A program made the position numbers and the translations under genes. A stretch of 64,000 nt of DNA from a bacterium. Its GTDB lineage: Bacteria; Planctomycetota; Planctomycetia; Kolteriales; Kolteriaceae. The notes below the pieces were generated by a model. It was given only the letters and a program-made list of their open reading frames with translations, ran no database searches and was not told where the DNA came from. The first letter of the stretch is position 1; every line of letters starts with the position of its first letter. Below, in pieces: positions 52,752-61,356 of this stretch. Where the stretch lies: the NCBI GenBank assembly GCA_019753235.1, contig JAIELF010000020.1, positions 62,001-126,000 of the forward strand, read 5' to 3'.

Positions 52752-53131
52752 CCGCAACATCGGTCAACGTTCGACTCGGAGCAATCGCCGCCGCTCGCAG
52801 TGGCGACAAAGGATCGAGCGCAAACATCGGCGTCGTCCCCCGAACATCGTCGGCATTTCAATTCCTGAGAGAGTATCTCACGCCCGAGCGAGTTCTTGCC
52901 TACTTTGCTCCGCTCGAGCCGACCGGAATTCGGTATCACGTTTTCCCCAAGATCGAGTGCCTAAATTTTGTCTTGGAAGGGATTCTGGCAGGCGGAGGGA
53001 GTCGCTCTCTGCGCATTGATGCCCAGGGTAAAGCACTGGGCCAAGCGATGCTCGAGATGCCGATCGATGTCCCCGCCGATTTGCTTGGTGAACTCGTTCC
53101 TCATCACTCGATGAAACGCCCCGAAGTCTGA
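52748..53131 (+). CDS. AtuA C-terminal-domain protein (separate)
   Basis: The protein has 127 residues, starting inside the atuA stop (ATGA 52748-52751). The pattern LGAIAAARSGDKGSSANIGV with YFAPLEPTGIRYHVFPKI is that of the small ferredoxin-like domain fused to AtuA in many bacteria. Here it is a split subunit, presumably assembling with AtuA. Confidence 0.85.
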   Translation: MTATSVNVRLGAIAAARSGDKGSSANIGVVPRTSSAFQFLREYLTPERVLAYFAPLEPTGIRYHVFPKIECLNFVLEGILAGGGSRSLRIDAQGKALGQAMLEMPIDVPADLLGELVPHHSMKRPEV

Positions 53132-53158
53132 GTGCTCCTTTGCGGAGGATAGGTTCCG

Positions 53159-53926
53159 ATGAATGACGGTACGCTGGTGCGAGTGTTCGATCTTGCTCGG
53201 GGCTTGCGAATCGTCGAGCTGAATCGGCCGGAGAAGAGGAATGCTCTCTCGACGGAACTTCTCGCGTCACTGGTCGAGGCACTGGAATCGTCAACCCTCG
53301 AAGGGGGCATCCGCGTGATGATTCTGCGCGGGGCTGGACCTATCTTCTGCGCCGGGCTGGATCTTCAGGAGGCGCAGGACAATACCAAAGCGGCTCGATC
53401 AGCAGAATTGATCGCCCGCAGTCTCTCCTTGCTGGCTGGAACGAGCGCCGTGACGGTCGCGGCTGTCCACGGGTCGGCCGTCGCGGGTGGGGCGGGATTG
53501 ATGAGCGCGTGCGATTTTGTGTTGGCAGCCGAGGCGACATCCATCGGCTATCCGGAGATTCATCGCGGTTTGGTTGCGGGACTGGTGATGACGTTTCTTC
53601 GTAGGCAACTCCGCGAGCGAGATGTTCGCGAGCTACTTCTTCTGGGCGAAATCATCTCGGCCAGCCGAGCCAAAGAGATCGGTCTCATCAATGAAGTCGT
53701 TCCGGCCGATCAACTCGAGGCTCGAAGCATGGACCTGGCTTGCCGGCTGATGGCAGGAGCACCCGAGGCGGTTGCTCGGACCAAACGGATGATCGGCGAA
53801 TTATGGCATCGCGGGGTCGATGAAGATCTTCATTGGGCACACGAACATCACCTTTCGGCTCGGGGATCGAAGGAAGCCGAGGAAGGGATGCGGGCCTTCT
53901 TTGAGAAACGAAAGCCGACTTGGTAA
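53159..53926 (+). CDS. Enoyl-CoA hydratase/isomerase family protein
   Basis: The protein has 255 residues. Crotonase signatures: GPIFCAGLDLQEAQ (oxyanion hole) and HGSAVAGGAGLMSACDFVLA. The Glu of the YPEIHRGLVAG block is kept, while the first classical Glu is hydrophobic, as in methylglutaconyl/isohexenylglutaconyl-CoA hydratases. It follows atuA and its partner, so hydration of a branched unsaturated acyl-CoA is likely. Confidence 0.9.
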   Translation: MNDGTLVRVFDLARGLRIVELNRPEKRNALSTELLASLVEALESSTLEGGIRVMILRGAGPIFCAGLDLQEAQDNTKAARSAELIARSLSLLAGTSAVTVAAVHGSAVAGGAGLMSACDFVLAAEATSIGYPEIHRGLVAGLVMTFLRRQLRERDVRELLLLGEIISASRAKEIGLINEVVPADQLEARSMDLACRLMAGAPEAVARTKRMIGELWHRGVDEDLHWAHEHHLSARGSKEAEEGMRAFFEKRKPTW

Positions 53927-54027
53927 CGGTCGCAAGAGACTTCGCTTGCGCCCGTGTTCGAGTGCCGACGGCTTGGTGACTTAACAGCGTTGAATGGATC
54001 GACGGGGATGGAAGGGTTGGGGGGCGG

Positions 54028-55725
54028 ATGAGCGAATCACAAGCGAAGCCTTGGGTTGATGGATTGACGTTCGGCGAGGTTCTCAGCCGAAGTGCCGCTC
54101 GAAATCCGGATCGCGATGCGGTTGTCTTCGTCGATCTTGATCAGCGATGGTCCTACGTGCAGTTGGCAGATGAAGTGCAAGCGGTCGCGCGATCGCTGAT
54201 CTCTTTGGGTATTCAGCCGGGGGATCACGTGGGCATCTGGGCGACCAATTGGCCTCAATGGGTGTTTGCCCAGTTCGCCACGGGCCAGATGGGGGCTGTC
54301 CTCGTCAATGTAAATCCGGCGTATCGCCCCAAAGAACTTGCCTACATCCTGAAGCAGGCGGATCTCCGGGCGCTGATCCTGACTGATCGCTATAAGACTT
54401 CCGACTATGAAGAGATGCTGGCGCAGGTTGTTCCAGAGTTGCGATCGATTCGGCCCGGCGACCCCATCGCGAGCCAAGACTTTCCTCTGCTGCGACATGC
54501 GATCAGCATCAAGTCGAACCCGTCGCTGCGGGGCCTCTGGTCGTGGTCGGAATTCATCGCCCGCGCTGATCTCGTGTCGGCCGACCAAGTCGATTACCTG
54601 CGGGTTCGGCGATCGATTCGTCCCGACATGCCGGTCAATATTCAGTTCACTTCTGGCACCACGGGCGACCCGAAAGGGGCCATGCTCAGCCACCGCAATT
54701 TGTTGATGAATGCTTACTACGTCGGACAGAGGCTCGGCTACGGATCCGACGATAAGCTTTGTATTCCCGTGCCGCTCTACCACTGTTTTGGTTGCGTGAT
54801 GGGTTCGTTGATGTGCGCGGTCTATGGCGCGACGATGGTCTTTCCTTCGGAGCAGTTCGAGCCAGAGAAGGCGCTCGTGGCGGTCGATCGAGAACGGTGT
54901 ACCGGCATCTACGGCGTGCCGACGATGTTCAATGCCGAGGTTCATCATGAATCGTTCGATCGGTACGACGTGTCGAGTTTGCGAACCGGCGTGATGGCCG
55001 GCAGCCCGTGCCCGGTGGAACTCATGAAGCTGGTCACCACCAAAATGCACTGTCATCAGATGACCATTGGGTATGGCTTGACCGAAGCATCGCCGATCAT
55101 CACCCAGACCGATGTTAGTGAGTCGATCGATGTGCGGGTGAGAACGGTCGGCAAGGAACTTCCCGGTGTGGAAGTTCGTCTTGTCGATCCGGTGACCGGA
55201 ATAACCTGCTCATCGGGGGAGCAAGGGGAACTCTGGGCTCGCGGGCACGGCGTCATGATCGGCTATTACAACAAGCCGGAAGCGACGGCGGCCGCCATCA
55301 CGGCGGACGGTTGGCTTCGCAGCGGTGATCTGGCAACGCAGACCGAGACCGGCCACTACAAAATCACGGGACGAATCAAGGACATGATCATTCGCGGAGG
55401 CGAGAACGTTTATCCTCGCGAGATCGAAGAGTTCCTCCTCACGCACCCGGCCATCCGCGGTGTGCAGATCGTCGGCGTTCCCGATACGAAGTTCGGCGAG
55501 CAGATTTCCGCCTGGATTGTTCCGCAAGAGCCCGGCAGTCTCGAGACGGAGGAATTGCTGCAGTTTTGTCGAGACAATCTCGCTCATTACAAGGTCCCCA
55601 AGTATGTCGAGATCGTCGATCAGTACCCGCTCACCGTGACAGGAAAGGTTCAGAAGTTCAAGCTGCGTGAACTCGCCATCGAGCGCTATCAACTTAACCA
55701 GGCAGCCCAGGAAGAGACGGCGTAG
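54028..55725 (+). CDS. Acyl-CoA synthetase (AMP-forming)
   Basis: The protein has 565 residues with a G-rich ribosome site. Adenylation motifs: QFTSGTTGDPKGAMLSH (A3), GYGLTEASP (A5), SGDLATQTETGHYKITG (A7), GRIKDMIIRGGENVYPREIE (A8), and the C-terminal Lys in PLTVTGKVQK. FadD-like. It activates a fatty or branched acid to its CoA ester and probably supplies the atu-type genes just upstream, about 100 bp away. Confidence 0.94.
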   Translation: MSESQAKPWVDGLTFGEVLSRSAARNPDRDAVVFVDLDQRWSYVQLADEVQAVARSLISLGIQPGDHVGIWATNWPQWVFAQFATGQMGAVLVNVNPAYRPKELAYILKQADLRALILTDRYKTSDYEEMLAQVVPELRSIRPGDPIASQDFPLLRHAISIKSNPSLRGLWSWSEFIARADLVSADQVDYLRVRRSIRPDMPVNIQFTSGTTGDPKGAMLSHRNLLMNAYYVGQRLGYGSDDKLCIPVPLYHCFGCVMGSLMCAVYGATMVFPSEQFEPEKALVAVDRERCTGIYGVPTMFNAEVHHESFDRYDVSSLRTGVMAGSPCPVELMKLVTTKMHCHQMTIGYGLTEASPIITQTDVSESIDVRVRTVGKELPGVEVRLVDPVTGITCSSGEQGELWARGHGVMIGYYNKPEATAAAITADGWLRSGDLATQTETGHYKITGRIKDMIIRGGENVYPREIEEFLLTHPAIRGVQIVGVPDTKFGEQISAWIVPQEPGSLETEELLQFCRDNLAHYKVPKYVEIVDQYPLTVTGKVQKFKLRELAIERYQLNQAAQEETA

Positions 55726-55806
55726 CGTTCTTGGGCGATGGATGCCACAAGATCAAACGAGTCATCCCGTCGATGAAAGAGCTTGTTCCACACGGAGCCA
55801 ACGACC

Positions 55807-56502
55807 ATGTCGGTCCTCTCTTGGAGACGTAACGGACGACCGGACGACATCGTCCGTTTGTTGTCGCGAATCGGGTTTGTCGTCGTCCTCTTTCTCGTCG
55901 CACTCGCGCTTCTGTCAGTCGCGATTCGATTCGTGCGTACAATCGATGTTCTTCTGCATGGGGCGAACCATCCCGCTTCCAGTGGTCCCTTTGAAAGTCG
56001 TTATGAGGCTCACCCGTATTTGACTCTTATTCATGTAGTGGCGGGCTTCTTCTTCATGATTACCGGCCCTGTCCAGTTCGTTGAATCGATCAGACGTCGA
56101 CGACCTTGGTGGCATCGCCTATCGGGGAGAATCTTCATCGTCTCCGGGGTCGTGTGTGCTGTGTCGGCGTTGATGTTCGTCGCCGTCTTGCCGATCTTTG
56201 GATCCTTTTCTTCGAGCGTGGCGGTGTCGCTTGGGTCCATTCTGTTCTTGATCGCGATCGCGCGAGCTTACGTGTTGATTCGTCGGCGACAGGTGCGAAA
56301 ACACCGAGAATGGATGATACGAGCATTCGCCCTTGGGTTGGGAATCGCCACGTTTCGATTGCTGTTGCCGATACTGAACTCGCCCCTCATCGGGGCAAGC
56401 TTCATGGAGGCTTGGGATACCGTCACCTGGCTAGGATTCTCGATCAATCTCCTGGTTGCCGAGGCGTGGATCGGGTTCACTCGGGATCATTCATCCTCAT
56501 GA
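55807..56502 (+). CDS. DUF2306 membrane protein
   Basis: The protein has 231 residues from ATG 55807 with GGAG upstream. There are six predicted membrane spans. The DUF2306 pattern has His in HVVAGFFFMITGPVQFV and HRLSGRIFIVSGVV, then arginine-rich loops. The function is not known; the conserved His could bind haem or metal. It ends 11 bp before a convergent ligase gene. Confidence 0.82.
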   Translation: MSVLSWRRNGRPDDIVRLLSRIGFVVVLFLVALALLSVAIRFVRTIDVLLHGANHPASSGPFESRYEAHPYLTLIHVVAGFFFMITGPVQFVESIRRRRPWWHRLSGRIFIVSGVVCAVSALMFVAVLPIFGSFSSSVAVSLGSILFLIAIARAYVLIRRRQVRKHREWMIRAFALGLGIATFRLLLPILNSPLIGASFMEAWDTVTWLGFSINLLVAEAWIGFTRDHSSS

Positions 56503-56513
56503 TGGGACGGCCC

Positions 56514-58241
56514 TCACGAACAATCCCATCGACCCTTTTGGCGAAGTTCCACAATGAGTTCCATCGCTCGCTGCTTGAGTGTGACGTAGTCGGTCTTTGC
56601 GACGCGATTGAGTGGTAATGTCCCAGAATCGAGGATTTCGAAATGGCAGGGTCGCATGTAGGCGGCCACACCCATGGCATGCTGGTCAAGATCGGCGATC
56701 AAGATCTCGATGCCCGGATGCTTTTCGACGAAAAGAACGATCCCTTCGGTAAAGACATCATGCGGCGCGCCGACGGCCGCACAGGCGGAAACCTTCTCTC
56801 GCAAGAGGGAGAAATGCTCTTCCACTTGCCCGGGGAAGACCTGATAGCCTTTCGGCTTGATGACGAGTTTGGATCGGCCGGTGTAGTGCAACCCGCGATC
56901 ATCGACATAGCCGAGATCGCCCGTGTAGAGGATCCCCTCCTTTGAAATGGTCTTCGCGGTGGCGGCGGGGTCATTGACGTAGCCAAGAAAGACTTGTGGT
57001 CCGCGAAAGCAAATGTCGCCGATCGTTCCCGCGGAAAGCTCCTCGCCGGCCGACCCGTCTTCGTTCATCGGCATCCGAATCGAGAGCGGGGTGACCGGGG
57101 CAGGCCAACCGACGCTGTCGGCAATCTCTTCGGTCGGCGCTCCTGGTGTCGTATAGGTGACAAAGCCGGACATCTCTGTCAAACCAAGACCGGTGGCGAC
57201 CTGCGGGCACATCTCTTTCATTCGCTCGATCATCGGAACGCTGGCCCCTTGGCCGCCGTAACAGAGGAATTCGATCGACGAGTGATCGTGATCCGCGAAC
57301 TCCGGGACTCTCCATTCCATCGCGAACATTGCCGGGATCTGTCCCACCGATTCAATTTGGTACTTCTCGATGGCGTCGAGCGTCCCCTTGGGATCAAAGA
57401 TCCGCATCATGTAGGCCGTCGAACCATGGAAGAAGCACCCCATCATCTGAGCCGCCTGACAGGCGACGTGCGAAGGGGGAACATTGATCAGGGCTTTCCG
57501 ATAGCGATCGAGCCGAAACGCCCCCAGGACGGCCATGTTCTGACACGTGATGCCTCGATGACAGAGCAGGGCGGGTTTGGGGTAGCCGGTCGAACCGGTG
57601 GTGTAAATCACGAGAGCCCCGTCCGTTTCTTGAATCGCTTCATGCCGAGCCCGATAGTCCCGATAGCGCGGAGCGCTCGTGGGGTCGGCCAACCAGGGCA
57701 TGAGTTCTCCGACGAGTGAATAAACACTGGTGGCGCCGGCGATGGTTTCTTCGGGAGGAGAGAACTGGAGCAGATGCTCGACGTAGGGGGCCTCTTGTTG
57801 AACGAGTTTGCCCAGTTCACGAAAGTCCGCGACAGGTGTTGGACCGAGAAACGCGAAGCCTTTGGCTTTGATCAGGCTCAGCGAGCGGATGACCTCGGGC
57901 CCTTTCAGCCTTAGATCCAGCGGGGCAAAGATCACCCCGACCTTGAAGCAGGCATACTCCAAGAAGACATGCTGGGCAATCAACGGCAAGCTGGAAGCGA
58001 AGAAGTCTCCCTTCTGAAAACCCAGATCGATGAGCTTGATGGCCAAGGCCGTCGCGACTCTGTCGAAGTACTCGTAAGAGATTTCGCGACCGGTTTCGAC
58101 TTCGACGATCGCGAGAGCGTCGGGAGTTTCTTTGGCCCACTTTTCAATGTTGCCGTGCAGCAGATGCCGATCCGCGAAAGTGGTTTCGTAGTCGTTCAGG
58201 GTGTAGCGATCAAAAGAGACAGTCGCGCCGGCGGTGGCCAT
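56514..58241 (-). CDS. AMP-dependent ligase, paralogue A
   Basis: The protein has 575 residues. Motifs: VIYTTGSTGYPKPAL (A3), GLGLTEMSGFVTYTTPG (A5), YTGDLGYVDDRGLHYTG (A7), RSKLVIKPKGYQVFPGQVEE (A8), and the C-terminal Lys in PLNRVAKTDY. It is clearly related along its whole length to the ligase at 59406-61118 and more distantly to the FadD-like ligase at 54028. It activates a carboxylic acid; the substrate is unknown. The two paralogues flank a PEP-CTERM gene. Confidence 0.9.
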   Translation of the reverse strand: MATAGATVSFDRYTLNDYETTFADRHLLHGNIEKWAKETPDALAIVEVETGREISYEYFDRVATALAIKLIDLGFQKGDFFASSLPLIAQHVFLEYACFKVGVIFAPLDLRLKGPEVIRSLSLIKAKGFAFLGPTPVADFRELGKLVQQEAPYVEHLLQFSPPEETIAGATSVYSLVGELMPWLADPTSAPRYRDYRARHEAIQETDGALVIYTTGSTGYPKPALLCHRGITCQNMAVLGAFRLDRYRKALINVPPSHVACQAAQMMGCFFHGSTAYMMRIFDPKGTLDAIEKYQIESVGQIPAMFAMEWRVPEFADHDHSSIEFLCYGGQGASVPMIERMKEMCPQVATGLGLTEMSGFVTYTTPGAPTEEIADSVGWPAPVTPLSIRMPMNEDGSAGEELSAGTIGDICFRGPQVFLGYVNDPAATAKTISKEGILYTGDLGYVDDRGLHYTGRSKLVIKPKGYQVFPGQVEEHFSLLREKVSACAAVGAPHDVFTEGIVLFVEKHPGIEILIADLDQHAMGVAAYMRPCHFEILDSGTLPLNRVAKTDYVTLKQRAMELIVELRQKGRWDCS

Positions 58242-58571
58242 GATGACGTTCCCCTTAATAAGTCGAAAGTCAATCGTCGGCCCGAAGAGATGTGATGGCG
58301 AGCCGACTCCCGCACCAAGGAGCGTAACAGACCGATGGTCGAGTGTGAAGTTTGGAAGAGCGGAATCCTCGCGAGGCCCCTGTTGTTGGTTCGCTTGGAT
58401 TTTGGTCTGGCAGGATCATGGCCGAGTTGCTAACCTCCCCTCTCTCGGTCCCTTCTCCTCCCTTGTGGCGGGATCGATTTTAACCCACGGATCGACCTAC
58501 CCGCGGCCTGCCTTTTTTGCGTGTCGACGCCTTGTCGGCATCGGGCCCCGCCTTTTCGAGGAGCACCCTCC
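58242..58571. other. 330-bp divergent promoter region
   Basis: It lies between paralogue A and the PEP-CTERM gene. No gene, hairpin or repeat stands out. GAGGAG before 58572 is the ribosome site of the PEP-CTERM gene. Confidence 0.35.
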
Positions 58572-59393
58572 ATGTTTCGTTCGGCGACTTTCGCCCTGGC
58601 AACTATGTTGCTTGTCGGTTCACTGGTTCGAGCAGAAATCTCGCGCATCGATACTTTCCGCGTGATCGGCTACACGCAGACCGCCAACGGCGCTTCGCTG
58701 GCCCTGCAAGGGGCATTTCTGACCACGGCCGTCATCACGACGACCGATGATGAGTTTACCGCCTTCGATCTCAGCTATCCGGGACCTGGCTCACCGGTCC
58801 TGGTCGATAAAGTCTCTTCCACCATCTATCGGTACTTCAGTCCGTTCCTTGCCACACCGGCGGACGTTGAAAGCGATTATCCGATCGGCCTTTACACCTA
58901 CGACGGCATCGGTGGGGTGGCCGGCGCTCAAGCGACGGTCGACTACAACGGAACGTTTTTCTCGGACACGCTTCCTTACCTTGAGGGAGACAATTACTCG
59001 GCATTGCAGGGAATGAACAGTGCCCTCTCCTTCAATTTCGCTTTGAGCCCGTTTCAGCCGAACGATGAATCGAGCGAGGCTTTCATCTTTCTTTCGGTGG
59101 CCGATCTGACAACGGGCACGGTCGTATTCGAGCAGAACTTTCTTCCTTCGGATACAACGACGATCACGATGCCTGCCGGGACTCTTTTGAACAGCAATAC
59201 GTACCGATACCGACTTGTTTACTCGGGTCGGGTCAATGCCGAGGGGAGCGGATCGCTTTTCGCCCCGCTCAACGCGTTTGACATCTATGCTGAGGGGACA
59301 TTCCGGACGGCAGTGCCCGAAGGGTCGAGCATGTTGCTGGTGGGTCTGGGCATCGTTGCCGGCTGGGCAGGATTCTCGCGAAGCCGATCCTAA
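58572..59393 (+). CDS. PEP-CTERM sorting-domain exported protein
   Basis: The protein has 273 residues from MFRSATFALATMLLVGSLVR (signal peptide). A beta-rich Thr/Ser/Tyr body follows. The end VPEGSSMLLVGLGIVAGWAG then SRSRS is a PEP-CTERM signal (PEG variant). Likely a surface or matrix protein processed by exosortase. It is convergent with ligase paralogue B, 12 bp away. Confidence 0.85.
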   Translation: MFRSATFALATMLLVGSLVRAEISRIDTFRVIGYTQTANGASLALQGAFLTTAVITTTDDEFTAFDLSYPGPGSPVLVDKVSSTIYRYFSPFLATPADVESDYPIGLYTYDGIGGVAGAQATVDYNGTFFSDTLPYLEGDNYSALQGMNSALSFNFALSPFQPNDESSEAFIFLSVADLTTGTVVFEQNFLPSDTTTITMPAGTLLNSNTYRYRLVYSGRVNAEGSGSLFAPLNAFDIYAEGTFRTAVPEGSSMLLVGLGIVAGWAGFSRSRS

Positions 59394-59405
59394 AGGAACC
59401 GGTTT

Positions 59406-61118
59406 TCAACTATCCCATCCGCCCGTTTGCCTTAGAGCGGCGATGAGTTCTATCGCCCGCTCTTTGAGCAGAACATAATCTGTCTTGGCGACTCGGTTAA
59501 GTGGGAATGTGCCGGCCTCGATGACTTCGTAATGACTGGGCCGCATGTACGCTGCTATCTCTTTGGCATGCTCTTCGAGGGTGTCTAAGTCCAAATGCGC
59601 GCCTGACTGCTTCTCGACAAAGAGAATGATTCCCTCCGTAAAGACTTCATGTGGCGCGCCGACGGCCGCCACATTGGCCACACTCGTTCGGAGCTTGGAG
59701 AAGTGCTCTTCCACTTGTGCCGGGTAGACCTGATAACCCTTCGGTTTGATCACTAATTTCGATCGACCGGTGAAATGCAAGCCGGAGTCGTCGCGATAGC
59801 CAAGATCCCCCGTGTAGCACACACCGTCGGTTGAAACCGTCTTGCGATACGCCTCTGAGTTGTTGACGTAGGCGATGAAGACCTGCGGGCCCGCGAAGCA
59901 AATCTCGCCGATCGTCCCATCGGGAAGAACCTCGCCGGCGGTGCCGTCGTCGTTCATCGGCTTTCGAATCGTCATGGGGGTAACGGGCATATCGAAGCCG
60001 ACGCTGGCGGCCAACTCCTCCAATGTTCCGTCGAGTTTGGAATACGTGACAAAGCCCGCCATCTCGGTCAGCCCCAGCCCGGTGGCCGCTTTAGGGGCCA
60101 TCTGTCTCATTCGTTCGAGGAACGGAATCGTCACTTGTTGACCGCCATAAAGAACCAGTTCCAGGGAGGACAGGTCATAGCTTTCGTAATTGGGAAGCCG
60201 CCATTGCATGTTGAACATGGCGGGGATTTGCCCCATCACTTGGATCTTGTACCTCTCGATGGCCTGCAAGGTCTTTTCCGCATCGAAGATCCACATGATG
60301 ACGGCCGTGTTGCCGCAAAAGAAAGTCGTGATGAGCTGTTCTGCCTGACAACCGACATGTGACGGCGGAAGATTCACCAGCATCCGCTCCGTCTTTTGCA
60401 TGCCGAAGCCCCCCGCCAGGCACATGTTCTGGCAAGAGATGTTTCGATGCGATTGCAATGCCGGCTTGGGGAACCCGGTCGAGCCGGTGGTGTAGATGAC
60501 TTGTGCCCCGTCGGTCTCCATGATCGATTTGGTCACCCGTTGATACTCGTCCCAAGTCGGCGACGACGATGGATTGACGGAGAGAGCGACGACTTCCATC
60601 GCCAGCGCCATCATCGAGATTCCCCCGGGGATGACATCGTCGGGAGCGGAAAACTGCAGCAGATGCTCGACATAGGGGCATTGCGATTGCACCAACTGTC
60701 CCAAGGGCCGAAAGTCGGCATACGGGGTCTGCCCGAGAAACGCGAAGCCTTTCGCCTGGATCAGCCCAAGCGATCGAACGACTTCGGGCCCCTTGAGCCG
60801 AAGATCCAGCGGCGCGTGAATCACGCCGATCTTGAAACAGGCATACTCGAGGAAAACATGCTCCGCCAAAAGGGGCAGCGATGTCGCCAGGAAATCCCCC
60901 TTCTGGAAGCCGAGCTCGAGAAGCTTCAAAGCGATCCCGGTCGCCAAGGCGTCAAATTGCTTGTAGGTGAACTCACGGCCGGTATCAAATTCGATGATGG
61001 CGATCTTTTCGGGGGTTTCGCGAGCCCACTTCTCGACCGCTCCGTGGAGCAGGTGCCGATCGGCAAACGTCGTCTCAAAATCCTCCAGAGTGTGGAAACG
61101 GACCACGCTTTCGGACAT
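59406..61118 (-). CDS. AMP-dependent ligase, paralogue B
   Basis: The protein has 570 residues. It shares with paralogue A the opening TFADRHLLHG, FLEYACFK, the A3 motif VIYTTGSTGFPKPALQSH, GLGLTEMAGFVTYSKLDG, YTGDLGYRDDSGLHFTGRSK and the catalytic Lys region PLNRVAKTDY. The shared unusual A3 (TTGSTG) suggests a separate subfamily. The substrate is unknown. Confidence 0.9.
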   Translation of the reverse strand: MSESVVRFHTLEDFETTFADRHLLHGAVEKWARETPEKIAIIEFDTGREFTYKQFDALATGIALKLLELGFQKGDFLATSLPLLAEHVFLEYACFKIGVIHAPLDLRLKGPEVVRSLGLIQAKGFAFLGQTPYADFRPLGQLVQSQCPYVEHLLQFSAPDDVIPGGISMMALAMEVVALSVNPSSSPTWDEYQRVTKSIMETDGAQVIYTTGSTGFPKPALQSHRNISCQNMCLAGGFGMQKTERMLVNLPPSHVGCQAEQLITTFFCGNTAVIMWIFDAEKTLQAIERYKIQVMGQIPAMFNMQWRLPNYESYDLSSLELVLYGGQQVTIPFLERMRQMAPKAATGLGLTEMAGFVTYSKLDGTLEELAASVGFDMPVTPMTIRKPMNDDGTAGEVLPDGTIGEICFAGPQVFIAYVNNSEAYRKTVSTDGVCYTGDLGYRDDSGLHFTGRSKLVIKPKGYQVYPAQVEEHFSKLRTSVANVAAVGAPHEVFTEGIILFVEKQSGAHLDLDTLEEHAKEIAAYMRPSHYEVIEAGTFPLNRVAKTDYVLLKERAIELIAALRQTGGWDS

Positions 61119-61356
61119 TTTTGATCACCATCCCGCTGTTTTGAGATCTCATCGAACCTGCTTCCTCTTATTTACATGAATTCGCCACAAGGTCGGCATC
61201 GGCCTGCCTCACGATGGTTCGCTTTTCGTCGTATCAGGAAAGGTAAGTACCGGCGATGGGCGACGTGAGGATGACTTCCTTGTCCTCTTTCATGCAAACC
61301 GTTAGCCTAGAGATAGGACAATCAGGAAAGATCAAACGGTCAGAGAGGAATCGTCC

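Noticed and set aside
54037..55056. Long minus-strand open frame (339 codons) opposite the acyl-CoA ligase
   Set aside because: It is the antisense shadow of a GC-rich gene with clear adenylation motifs; the product has no family resemblance. The same applies to long frames at 62017-63024, 60396-61124, 56994-57719, 36394-37188 and 61234-61980.
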